Of a DNA stretch of 64,000 bases, positions 18,441 through 26,673 are shown piece after piece. Position numbers and translations under genes: made by a program. The notes below the pieces were generated by a model. That model searched no databases, was not told where the DNA came from, and saw only the letters and a list, made by a program, of their open reading frames with translations. The stretch is from Nakamurella alba. GTDB taxonomy: Bacteria; Actinomycetota; Actinomycetes; Mycobacteriales; Nakamurellaceae. Positions within the stretch are counted from its first letter, which is position 1. Each line of letters opens with the position of its first letter. Where the stretch lies: assembly GCF_009707545.1 (NCBI RefSeq), contig NZ_WLYK01000012.1, positions 62,001 through 126,000 of the forward strand. The letters are read 5' to 3'.

Positions 18441-19028
18441 TCAGTCCGCCAGCGTCTGCCGGGCGATCCGGGCCGCCTCGACCTCGAGCCCGGTCGGCCA
18501 CGGCAGGTCCGGCTTGTGGATCCGTAGCGAGGCCACCCCGTGCAACTGCGTCCAGGCCCGGATCGCCCGCGCGGGGGCGTCCTCCCCCGCCACCGGCCGG
18601 ATCCAGTCGGTGAGGTCGTCGATCATCGACCAGCCGGGCGTCCCCGGTCCGACCGGATGCCCCAGCCGCTCGGCACTCTCGAACAGCAACTGGTAGGCAC
18701 CCGGGTTCGCCACCCCCCACTCCAGGTACCGCAGCGCGTGGTCGGCCAGCGCCTCCGCGGTCGGCGGCCCGTCCGGCGCACCGACCGCTGCCGACAGCTG
18801 ATCGCTGCGGTCCTGCACCACGGCCGTCACCAGGTCGGGCAACGAGGGGAAGTGCTGGTAGACCGCGGTCGGCGAGACCCCGGCCGCCCGGGCCACCGCG
18901 CGCAGCGAGAACGGCGGCCCGTCAGCAGGTCTCATCAGCAGGTCACGAGCCGCCGAGATGAGCTCCGACCGCAGCCGCAGGCCCGACCCGCGTGGGTTGG
19001 ACACCCGGGGTTGTGCAGTCACGATCAT
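18441..19028 (-). CDS. TetR-family transcriptional regulator
   Basis: 195 residues from ATG 19028. N-terminal helix-turn-helix FSLRAVARAAGVSPTAVYQHF, about residues 40-62. The C-terminal ligand domain contains a WGVANPGAYQLLFE-like stretch typical of the WHG-type TetR C-terminus. It is divergent from a short-chain dehydrogenase with an 88-base spacer that holds a perfect 12-bp inverted repeat. TetR proteins commonly repress both themselves and such a neighbour. The operator overlaps the region where the ribosome site should be. A few codons could be trimmed, since a GTG at 19022 would suit a leaderless transcript. The ligand cannot be told. Confidence 0.9.
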   Translation of the reverse strand: MIVTAQPRVSNPRGSGLRLRSELISAARDLLMRPADGPPFSLRAVARAAGVSPTAVYQHFPSLPDLVTAVVQDRSDQLSAAVGAPDGPPTAEALADHALRYLEWGVANPGAYQLLFESAERLGHPVGPGTPGWSMIDDLTDWIRPVAGEDAPARAIRAWTQLHGVASLRIHKPDLPWPTGLEVEAARIARQTLAD

Positions 19029-19030
19029 CA

Positions 19031-19070
19031 CTGTACACCTGTCAACCAACAAGAGTTAACAGGTGTACAG
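19031..19070. promoter_or_regulatory. Inverted-repeat operator shared by tetR and the dehydrogenase
   Basis: CTGTACACCTGT (19031-19042) and ACAGGTGTACAG (19059-19070) are perfect 12-bp inverted copies separated by 16 bases, in the spacer of the divergent pair. ACAGGTGT recurs once more at 19073-19080. Each half-site carries TACAGT, a plausible -10 element, reading outward. A bound TetR dimer pair could block both promoters. Confidence 0.75.
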
Positions 19071-19116
19071 TCACAGGTGTTCACCGAACTGCCCCGTCAC
19101 CGCCCAGGAGGAAGAC

Positions 19117-19887
19117 ATGCCGTTCACCCCGTCCCGCACTCTGATCACCGGAGCCAGTTCGGGCATCGGCGCCGGTTTCGCCCGGACCTTCGCCGCCCGC
19201 GGCTCCGACCTGGTGCTGGTCGCCCGCCGCGAGGACCGGCTGCGCGAGCTGGCGGCGGAACTGACTGCCAGACATGGCATCCGGGCACAGGTGCTGCCGG
19301 CCGACCTGGCCGAGCCGGACGCCGGCCGGCTGCTGATCGAGCAGGTCGACGGCGAGGTGGACCTGCTGGTCAACAATGCCGGCTTCGCCACCCACGGACC
19401 GCTCGCGGAGTCGGATGCCGCCCGCATCGAGAACGAGATCGACGTCGACGTCCGGGCTCTCGTCTCGCTGACCCGGGCGTTCCTGCCCGGGATGATCGCC
19501 CGCCGGTCCGGCGCCATCGTGAACCTGGCCAGCACGGCCTCCTTCCAGCCGTTGCCCGGGATGGCCGTCTACGGGGCGGCCAAGGCCTTCGTCCGGACCT
19601 TCTCCGAGGCGGTCTGGCAGGAGGCACGCCCGCACGGGGTCAAGGTGTTCGCGCTGTCCCCCGGGCCCACCCGGACCGAGTTCTTCGACGTGGTCGGCAC
19701 CGAGTCCGCCGCCGTGGGCACGATGCGCGACGTCGACCAGGTGATCGCCACGGCCCTGCGCGCGCTCGACTCCCGCCGCACCCCTCCGGGTGTGGTGGAC
19801 GGGCGGGCCAACGCGCTGGTCGCCTGGTCGACCCGGCTGGTGCCGCGCCGGATCCTCATCCCGATGACCGCCCGCATGCTCGGCTGA
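19117..19887 (+). CDS. Short-chain dehydrogenase/reductase
   Basis: 256 residues. Start at ATG 19117 with a strong GGAGG six bases upstream. Classical SDR features: cofactor motif TGASSGIGAGF near the N-terminus, NNAG in the middle, catalytic Ser in NLASTASF and YGAAK (Tyr-x3-Lys), then PGPTRTEF. An Arg follows the second beta strand (VARREDRL), which favours NADP(H). Probably a cytosolic oxidoreductase of the DltE/YdfG-like group; the substrate is unknown. Likely controlled by the divergent TetR repressor through the inverted repeat between them. Confidence 0.93.
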   Translation: MPFTPSRTLITGASSGIGAGFARTFAARGSDLVLVARREDRLRELAAELTARHGIRAQVLPADLAEPDAGRLLIEQVDGEVDLLVNNAGFATHGPLAESDAARIENEIDVDVRALVSLTRAFLPGMIARRSGAIVNLASTASFQPLPGMAVYGAAKAFVRTFSEAVWQEARPHGVKVFALSPGPTRTEFFDVVGTESAAVGTMRDVDQVIATALRALDSRRTPPGVVDGRANALVAWSTRLVPRRILIPMTARMLG

Positions 19888-19979
19888 CAGGGCCGGCCGG
19901 TCCAGGGGCCGGGTGCCCCACAGCACCGCCACAGTCCGGCCCGCGCACCGGCACAGCACCGGTGCCGACGCTGGTCGTC

Positions 19980-21230
19980 ATGACCACCGATTCCCTTGCT
20001 TCGCCGCACCGGATCCGGCTGCCCGACGAGCGCCCGGACCGCAGCGGGGACCAGATCACCACCGACCTGGACATCGTGGTCCCGGTGTACAACGAGCAGC
20101 ACGACCTCGCCCCGGCCGTCCGCCGACTGCACCGGTACCTGGAGCAGTCGCTGCCGTACCGGTTCCGGATCACCGTGGCGGACAACGCCTCCACCGACGA
20201 GACGCCCCGCATCGCCGACGCACTGGCGGAGGAACTCGACCGGGTGCGGGTGCTGCACCTGGCGCAGAAGGGCCGGGGCCGGGCGCTCAAGGCCGCCTGG
20301 AGCGGATCCGACGCGACAGTGCTGGCCTACATGGACGTCGACCTGTCCACCGATCTGGCGGCACTGCTGCCGCTGGTGGCCCCGCTGCTGTCCGGCCACT
20401 CGGACCTGGCCATCGGCACCCGGCTCGCCCGCACCTCGCGGGTGATCCGCGGGCCGAAGCGGGAGATCATCTCGCGCTGCTACAACCTCATCCTGCGCGG
20501 CACGCTCGCCGCCCACTTCTCCGACGCGCAGTGCGGGTTCAAGGCGGTGCGGGCCGATGTTGCCCGGCAGCTGCTGCCGATGGTGCAGGACGACGGCTGG
20601 TTCTTCGACACCGAGATGCTGGTGCTGGCCGAGCGTTCCGGCCTCCGGATCCACGAGGTGCCGGTGGACTGGGTGGACGACCCGCAGTCGAGCGTCGACA
20701 TCGTGCGGACGGCGAAGGAGGACCTGCGCGGGGTGTGGCGGGTGGGCCGGGCGCTGGCCCGGGGCAGCCTCCCGGTGGCATCGGTGCGGGCGCAGCTCGG
20801 CCGGGCACCGCTGGACCCGGGGACCGCGGGCGTACCGACCGGGATGACCACCCAGGTGGTGCGGTTCGCGGCGATCGGTGTCGTCTCGACGCTGGCGTAC
20901 CTGCTGCTGTTCCTGGTGCTCCACTCCTGGACGGGGGCCCAGCTCGCGAACTTCCTGGCACTCGCGATCACCGCGGTCGGCAACACCGCCGCGAACCGCC
21001 GGTTCACCTTCGGTATCACCGAGCGGGAGGGTGCCGGCCGACATCACCTGCAGGGCTTCGGGGTGTTCCTGCTCGGATTGGCGGTGACCAGCGGATCACT
21101 GGCGCTGCTGGACGCCGCCGCCCCCGATGCGGGTCGGTTGCTGCAACTGACCGTCCTGGTGGTGGCGAACCTGGTGTCGACCGTGCTCCGGTTCGTGCTC
21201 CTGCGCGGGTGGGTGTTCCGCAGGCGATGA
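19980..21230 (+). CDS. GT2 glycosyltransferase fused to GtrA-like membrane domain (YkcC-like)
   Basis: 416 residues, start ATG 19980. The N-terminal GT-A domain opens with DIVVPVYNEQHDL and carries the metal-binding DxD in AYMDVDLST (about residue 118), then DAQCGFKAVRAD and WFFDTEMLVLAERSG, all typical of polyprenyl-phosphate mannosyl/glucosyltransferases. From about residue 290 come four membrane helices of the GtrA family (VVRFAAIGVVSTLAYLLLF, ANFLALAITAVGNTAANRRFTF). It probably charges undecaprenyl phosphate with a sugar on the inner face. The two GT-C enzymes downstream could use that lipid-linked sugar outside, as proposed for YkcC/YkcB pairs. The last 135 bases overlap the convergent MFS gene. 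Confidence 0.92.
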   Translation: MTTDSLASPHRIRLPDERPDRSGDQITTDLDIVVPVYNEQHDLAPAVRRLHRYLEQSLPYRFRITVADNASTDETPRIADALAEELDRVRVLHLAQKGRGRALKAAWSGSDATVLAYMDVDLSTDLAALLPLVAPLLSGHSDLAIGTRLARTSRVIRGPKREIISRCYNLILRGTLAAHFSDAQCGFKAVRADVARQLLPMVQDDGWFFDTEMLVLAERSGLRIHEVPVDWVDDPQSSVDIVRTAKEDLRGVWRVGRALARGSLPVASVRAQLGRAPLDPGTAGVPTGMTTQVVRFAAIGVVSTLAYLLLFLVLHSWTGAQLANFLALAITAVGNTAANRRFTFGITEREGAGRHHLQGFGVFLLGLAVTSGSLALLDAAAPDAGRLLQLTVLVVANLVSTVLRFVLLRGWVFRRR

Positions 21231-22628
21231 GACGCGGAGCAGTTCGCGGACCAGGTCCAGCGGGACCCGGACACTGGTCCCCGGCCCGGCGGACACCTCG
21301 AGATGGGTGGTCGCCGGGCCGGTCCCGTGCTCCGACCGCACCACCCGGGCCCAGGCGGCGAGGTTCTCCACGACGGTGACGTCGACGTCGCGCAGCAGCG
21401 GATGACCGGACAGCGCAACCACCCTGGCCGCCCGCTCCAGCGCCAGGCGTTCCGCCAGGACCAGGGAACGCAGGCAGCACAGCACCGCGGCGAGCGACGC
21501 CGCGCCCAGCAGCAGCACGGCGCCGGGCACCCCCAGCAGGGTGATCGCCACCGGGACCACCAGCACCCCGACCAGCAGCATGACCATGTCCAGTCCCTCG
21601 AGGGCGGCGAACGCCGGTCCGGCCAGCACGGCCGGCGAGAGTACCTGCAGCAGCGCATGTCCCAGTCCGCGCAGCGCCGCGAGCGCGGCCCCGGCGATGG
21701 CCAGCACCCCCAGCAGCACCCAGACCACCGCGGCCGGCGCCAGCCCGGCGACCGCTCCACCGGCGACCGCACCGGCGATGCCGGCGGCCACGGCCAGGTG
21801 GCCGCGCCGGGACAGGATGCCGGCCACCGCCCCTCCGGCCAGCGCTCCGCCGCCGAGCGCGGTGGCGTAGTAGGCGGGATCCGCGCCGCTGCCGGGCAGC
21901 ACCACGATCAACAGGTCGAGGGCGCCGATCAGCATCCCCTCCACCGCGAGCAGGGTGAGCAGCGCCGGCACCCCGCGCTGCGACCGGACCCGCTGCACCA
22001 CACCACCCATCCGACGCGGTGTTACCGGAACCGGCCCTGAGGCACCGCGCCGCCGATGCGGGACCGCGAGCACACAGCAGGCTGCGATCGCGGTCGCCGC
22101 GGCGAACACCACGAACGCCGCCTCCGGTGCCCCACCCGCGACAGCGGCCCCGGTCACCACCGGCCCGGCGAGCATCGCCCCGCCGCCGATCCAGCTCAGC
22201 AGCGCCTGGAAAGCACCACGGCGGCGCGGGTCCAGCACCGTGGCCGCGACCGTCGCGCCCAGCGCGGGCCGGACCACCACCGTGGCCATCGAGGCCAGCA
22301 CGGCACAGGCGTACAGCCCCCACCGACCGGTCGACCCACCCACCGCCACCGCGACGGCGGCACCGCCCAGTCCGGCGGTCATCCCGGCGAGCCCCAGCAC
22401 CAGGATCCGCACCGCGTTGGCCGGCCGGACCAGCCGGCCGATCAGCAGCGCCACCAGCGCCGCCGGCACCAGCTCCGCGACCAGCACGGCCGAGGCCTCG
22501 CGCACCCCGCCGTTCGCCTCCGCCCGGATGGTCACGGCCACCCAGGACCCGAGTTCGGCGACCTGGAAGAGGGCGCACGCCAGCGCCAGCGCGACCGGCG
22601 TCCGCAATCTCACCTGGAAGGGACGCAC
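21096..22628 (-). CDS. MFS-type membrane protein with extra cytosolic C-terminus
   Basis: About 510 residues from a GTG at 22628. GTGs at 22613 and 22688 are also possible, and none has a clear ribosome site. About twelve hydrophobic segments arranged as in the major facilitator superfamily, beginning with TPVALALACALFQVAELGSW. After the last helix about 120 residues of soluble sequence follow (LLRDVDVTVVENLAAWARVV), faintly resembling a cyclic-nucleotide-binding-like domain, then a Gln/His-rich tail. That tail is encoded antisense to the last 135 bases of the glycosyltransferase gene, so the stop at 21096 may be misleading. Divergent from the GT-C gene at 22746. Substrate unknown. Confidence 0.75.
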   Translation of the reverse strand: MRPFQVRLRTPVALALACALFQVAELGSWVAVTIRAEANGGVREASAVLVAELVPAALVALLIGRLVRPANAVRILVLGLAGMTAGLGGAAVAVAVGGSTGRWGLYACAVLASMATVVVRPALGATVAATVLDPRRRGAFQALLSWIGGGAMLAGPVVTGAAVAGGAPEAAFVVFAAATAIAACCVLAVPHRRRGASGPVPVTPRRMGGVVQRVRSQRGVPALLTLLAVEGMLIGALDLLIVVLPGSGADPAYYATALGGGALAGGAVAGILSRRGHLAVAAGIAGAVAGGAVAGLAPAAVVWVLLGVLAIAGAALAALRGLGHALLQVLSPAVLAGPAFAALEGLDMVMLLVGVLVVPVAITLLGVPGAVLLLGAASLAAVLCCLRSLVLAERLALERAARVVALSGHPLLRDVDVTVVENLAAWARVVRSEHGTGPATTHLEVSAGPGTSVRVPLDLVRELLRVSSPAEHPPAQEHEPEHGRHQVRHHQDGQLQQPTRIGGGGVQQRQ

Positions 22629-22745
22629 GGCGCCGACCGGACGTACCGGACGGCCGCAGGATTCCGCCGTTCGACGGAGCGGCCGCACAGCAACGACACA
22701 TCCGGCCCCCAGCGCCCGCTTCGGTGCGGCCCCGACGCTGGTGCG

Positions 22746-24641
22746 ATGACCACCACCGCACCACCTGCCGTCGCCCCTACCGGGGCGCCGGTCACTCCCC
22801 CGGGTCCGCACGGGCCCCGGTGGGCCCGGCCCGCGCTGGGCCTGCTGCTGGCCGGTACCGCGGCGCTGTACCTGGTGAACCTGTCCGCCTCCGGCTGGGC
22901 GAACGCGTTCTACTCGGCGGCGGCACAGGCCGGATCGGTGTCCTGGAAGGCGTTCTTCTTCGGTTCCTCCGACGCTGCGAACGCGATCACCGTCGACAAG
23001 TCGCCGGCCTCCATCTGGTTCATGGCGCTCTCGGTGCGGGTCTTCGGGCTGAGCTCGTTCGCGATCCTGCTGCCGCAGGCGCTGATGGGCGTGGCGTCGG
23101 TCGGCCTGCTGTACACGACGGTCCGCCGGGTGTCCGGGGCCGGGGCCGGACTGCTCGCCGGTGCCGCACTCGCACTGACCCCGGTGGCGGCGTTGATGTT
23201 CCGCTTCAACAACCCGGACGCGCTGATGGTGCTGGGTCTGGTCGCCGGGGCCTGGGCGATCACCCGGGCGATCGCCACCGGCCGCACGAGGTGGCTGCTG
23301 TGGTGCGGCGTGTTCGTCGGCATCGCGTTCCTGGCAAAGATGATGCAGGCCTTCCTGGTGCTGCCCGGGTTCGGCCTGGCGTACCTGGTGGCCGGACCGC
23401 CGCGGCTGCGCCGCCGGATCGGGCAGCTCGCCGCGGCCCTGGGCGCGATGGTCGTGGCCGGTGGGTGGTGGGCCGTCGTGGTCAGCCTGTGGCCGGCCGA
23501 CGACCGGCCGTACATCGGCGGTTCCCAGACCAACTCGGTGTGGGACCTGCTGCTCGGCTACAACGGCTTCGGCCGGCTCACCGGCGACGAGGTCGGCAGC
23601 GTCGGCTGGCAGGACTCCAGTTCCGTCACCAAGCTGATCGACTCGGAGATGGGCGGCCAGATCGCCTGGCTGCTGCCGGCCGCACTGATCGGACTGGTCA
23701 CCGTCCTGGTGCTGCGCCGCCACCGACCACGGACGGACCAGGTGCGGGCGGCGGCGATCGTCTGGGGCGGTTGGCTTCTCGTCACCGGCGTCACCTTCTC
23801 GCTGATGCAGGGGATCATCCACGCCTACTACGCGGTGGCGCTGGCACCGGCACTGGCCGCGCTGATCGCCATCGGCGCCCGCGAGCTGTGGCGGCACCGC
23901 AGCTCGCCGGCCGCGATCGGCACGCTGGCCGGAACCGTGCTGCTGACCGGTCTCTGGTCGAAGGTGCTGCTCGCCCGCACCGGCGATTACCTGCCGTGGC
24001 TGGGCACTGTCGTGCTCGCCGCCGCCGTGCTCGGCGCCATCGGCCTGGTGCTCGCCGGTCTGCTGACCGACCGGGCCCGGGCGCTGCCCCCGGTCGCGGT
24101 GGTCCTCGCCCTTGTCGCCGGCCTCGCCGGCCCGGCGGCGTACACGGCTGCCACCGTCTCCGAGGGGCACACCGGCGCGCTGCCCACCGCCGGCCCCTCG
24201 ACCTCCGGATCGTCCTTCGGCGGCGGTGGTGGTGGTGCGCCCGGTGGCGGCCGAGGCGGGGGCGGTGGCGGAGGGGCGAGCGGCCTGCTCAACAGCCCGA
24301 CCCCGTCGACCGAGGTGATCGCCGCACTCACCACCGGCTCGGACGACTACACTTGGGCCGCAGCGGTCGTCGGCTCGAACAACGCCGCCGGGTACCAACT
24401 GGCGACCGGCCTCCCGGTGATGGCGGTCGGCGGGTTCAACGGCACCGACCCGGCGCCCACCCTCGCCGAGTTCCAGGCCATGGTCGCGGCCGGCGAGATC
24501 CACTGGTTCATCGGCGGTTCCGGTCTCGGCTCGTCCGACAGCGGTTCCGACGACGCCGCTGCGATCGCCGCGTGGGTGGAGCAGCACTATGCCGCGACCA
24601 CCGTCGGCAGCACCACCCTCTACGACCTCACCCCGGCCTGA
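22746..24641 (+). CDS. GT39/YkcB-like membrane glycosyltransferase, copy 1
   Basis: 631 residues, start ATG 22746. GT-C fold: many membrane helices, an extracytoplasmic loop with NAITVDKSPASIW near residue 80, RFNNPDALMVLGL, AFLAKMMQAFLVLPGF and RPYIGGSQTNSVWDLLLGYNG. The C-terminal 150 residues follow a Gly-rich linker and form the extracellular domain seen in YkcA/B-like putative mannosyltransferases (AAGYQLATGLPVMAVGGFNG ... GEIHWFI). It presumably transfers a sugar from a polyprenyl-phosphate donor to an envelope acceptor. A closely related gene follows after 16 bases. The usual DKPPG motif reads DKSPA here, so this copy may differ in activity. Confidence 0.9.
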   Translation: MTTTAPPAVAPTGAPVTPPGPHGPRWARPALGLLLAGTAALYLVNLSASGWANAFYSAAAQAGSVSWKAFFFGSSDAANAITVDKSPASIWFMALSVRVFGLSSFAILLPQALMGVASVGLLYTTVRRVSGAGAGLLAGAALALTPVAALMFRFNNPDALMVLGLVAGAWAITRAIATGRTRWLLWCGVFVGIAFLAKMMQAFLVLPGFGLAYLVAGPPRLRRRIGQLAAALGAMVVAGGWWAVVVSLWPADDRPYIGGSQTNSVWDLLLGYNGFGRLTGDEVGSVGWQDSSSVTKLIDSEMGGQIAWLLPAALIGLVTVLVLRRHRPRTDQVRAAAIVWGGWLLVTGVTFSLMQGIIHAYYAVALAPALAALIAIGARELWRHRSSPAAIGTLAGTVLLTGLWSKVLLARTGDYLPWLGTVVLAAAVLGAIGLVLAGLLTDRARALPPVAVVLALVAGLAGPAAYTAATVSEGHTGALPTAGPSTSGSSFGGGGGGAPGGGRGGGGGGGASGLLNSPTPSTEVIAALTTGSDDYTWAAAVVGSNNAAGYQLATGLPVMAVGGFNGTDPAPTLAEFQAMVAAGEIHWFIGGSGLGSSDSGSDDAAAIAAWVEQHYAATTVGSTTLYDLTPA

Positions 24642-24657
24642 TCCCAGAAGGATGATC

Positions 24658-26661
24658 ATGACTCTCACCGCTCCGCACCCGGCCGTCGACGGACCCGCAC
24701 CCGCGACACCCACCCGATCGGGCCGGAACCGCTGGCAGCGCGCGGTTCTCGGCGATGCGGCCGACCCGCGCTGGGCCAGGCCGCTGCTCTGGGCCCTGGT
24801 CGTCGGCACCGCCGCGCTCTACCTGACGAACCTCACCTCGTCCGGCTACGCCAACGAGTTCTACGCCGCGGCGGTGAAGTCCGGTACTGAGTCGTGGACC
24901 GCCTGGCTCTTCGGGTCGCTCGACTCCGCGAACTCCATCACCGTCGACAAGCCGCCGGGATCGCTGTGGCTGATGGTGCTCTCGGCCCGCATCTTCGGTT
25001 TCAGCTCGTTCTCGCTGCTGCTCCCGCAGGCGCTGATGGGGGTGGGCACGGTGGCATTGACCTACGCCACCGTGCGCCGCTGGTCCGGACACGGTGCCGG
25101 TCTCGCGGCCGGTGCGCTGGTCGCGCTCACCCCCGTCGCCGCGCTGATGTTCCGGTTCGACAACCCGGATGCGCTGCTGGTGCTGCTGATGACCCTCGGC
25201 GCCTACTGCGTGACCCGGGCGATCGAGGACGCACCGGGACGGCGGAGCGGCCGGAGCACCGCGCTGCGCTGGCTGCTGCTGGCCGGTGCGGCGATCGGGT
25301 TCGCCTTCCTCACCAAGATGCTCCAGGGTCTGCTGGTGCTGCCGGGCTTCGGCCTCGCCTACCTGGTCGCCGGCCGCGCCCGGCTCCGGACGCGACTGTG
25401 GCACCTGCTCGCCGCGCTCGGCGCCATGATCGTGTCCGCCGGGTGGTTCGTCGCACTGGTGGCGCTGTGGCCGGCCGACTCCCGCCCCTACATCGGCGGG
25501 TCCACCAACAACTCGCTGTGGGAACTCGCACTCGGCTACAACGGCCTGGGCCGGATCCTCGGCGGTGACGGGAACGGCGGCGGCGGTGGTGGCGGGACGG
25601 TCGGTGGTAACACCGGTTTCGGCGGCGCCACCGGACTGGGCCGGATGTTCGGCTCGGCCTTCGGCACGGAGATCTCCTGGCTGCTCCCGGCCGCGCTGCT
25701 CGCCGTGATCGCCGGTGTCTGGTTCACCCGTGCGGCGCCGCGCACCGATCGGGTCCGCGCCTCGCTGATCCTGTGGGGCGGCTGGCTGTTCGTCACGGCA
25801 CTGGTGCTGTCCTTCATGGAGGGCACCGTGCACCCGTACTACGCGGTGGCCCTGGCCCCGGCGATCGCCGCGACCGTGGCGGTCGCCGGCCGGGAGCTCT
25901 GGCGCGGCCGGAGCTCGCACCTTGCCCGCGGCGCCCTCGCGGCGATGATCGCGGTCACCGCGGTCTGGGGCTGGTACCTGTTGCAGCGCAACGCGGCCGA
26001 CTGGCTGCCGTGGCTGCGATGGGTGGTGCTGGTCGGCGGGCTCGCCGGCGCCGCGCTGCTGCTGGTGTCGGCCGGGCGGCTGAAGAAGCTCGCCGTGGCT
26101 GCCGTTCTGGTGGGCACCATCACCTCGCTCGGGGCGACGACGGCCTGGACGGTGGCGACCGCGGCGCAGGCGCACAGTGGTTCCATCCCTACCTCCGGGC
26201 CGGCGTCCACCTCGTCCCAGGGCGGCTTCGGCGCCGGCGGTGGCGGTGGCAGTGGCGGCGGACGGGGCATGGTGACGTCCTCCGGCACCTCGGGCTCCTC
26301 GGGCACCGAGTTGACCGCTGCCCTCGACGCCACCACCACCCGCTGGTCGGCCGCGGTGATCGGCGACCAGAGCGCCGCCGGGTACATCTTGTCCACCGAC
26401 ACCGCCGTGATGGCGATCGGCGGCTGGAGCGGCAGTGACGACTCGCCGACCCTGGAACAGTTCCAGCAGTACGTGGCCGACGGGGAGATCACCTACTTCA
26501 TCGCCTCCGGCGGCGGGATGGGCGGCATGGGCGGCGGCGGCACGGGTGGCGGTGCAGGCGGTTCCGGGGACACCTCCGCCTCGCAGATCACCGCCTGGGT
26601 GGAGGCGAACTACACCGCCACCACCATCGGCGGCACCACGGTGTACGTGTTGAACTCCTAG
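24658..26661 (+). CDS. GT39/YkcB-like membrane glycosyltransferase, copy 2
   Basis: 667 residues. ATG 24658 is preferred because AGAAGG lies six bases upstream; an ATG two codons earlier would be too close. A tandem paralogue of the preceding gene with the same layout: luminal NSITVDKPPGSLW, RFDNPDALLVLLM, FLTKMLQGLLVLPGFGLAYL, RPYIGGSTNNSLWELALGYNG, then a Gly-rich insert, further helices and the C-terminal soluble domain (AAGYILSTDTAVMAIGGWSG, GEITYFIASGGG) interrupted by poly-Gly runs. Probably co-transcribed with copy 1. The GT2-GtrA gene at 19980 likely provides the donor. Its stop is 12 bases from that of the convergent oxidoreductase gene. Confidence 0.92.
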   Translation: MTLTAPHPAVDGPAPATPTRSGRNRWQRAVLGDAADPRWARPLLWALVVGTAALYLTNLTSSGYANEFYAAAVKSGTESWTAWLFGSLDSANSITVDKPPGSLWLMVLSARIFGFSSFSLLLPQALMGVGTVALTYATVRRWSGHGAGLAAGALVALTPVAALMFRFDNPDALLVLLMTLGAYCVTRAIEDAPGRRSGRSTALRWLLLAGAAIGFAFLTKMLQGLLVLPGFGLAYLVAGRARLRTRLWHLLAALGAMIVSAGWFVALVALWPADSRPYIGGSTNNSLWELALGYNGLGRILGGDGNGGGGGGGTVGGNTGFGGATGLGRMFGSAFGTEISWLLPAALLAVIAGVWFTRAAPRTDRVRASLILWGGWLFVTALVLSFMEGTVHPYYAVALAPAIAATVAVAGRELWRGRSSHLARGALAAMIAVTAVWGWYLLQRNAADWLPWLRWVVLVGGLAGAALLLVSAGRLKKLAVAAVLVGTITSLGATTAWTVATAAQAHSGSIPTSGPASTSSQGGFGAGGGGGSGGGRGMVTSSGTSGSSGTELTAALDATTTRWSAAVIGDQSAAGYILSTDTAVMAIGGWSGSDDSPTLEQFQQYVADGEITYFIASGGGMGGMGGGGTGGGAGGSGDTSASQITAWVEANYTATTIGGTTVYVLNS

Positions 26662-26673
26662 ACGGCCGGTCGA

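Noticed and set aside
18540..19979. Plus-strand frame extending the glycosyltransferase far upstream
   Set aside because: It runs antisense through tetR and out of frame through the dehydrogenase; recognisable glycosyltransferase sequence begins only after ATG 19980.
22629..24809. Minus-strand frame extending the MFS protein to over 1200 residues
   Set aside because: The added part is antisense to the first YkcB-like gene and is Gln/Arg/His-rich without any family motif.
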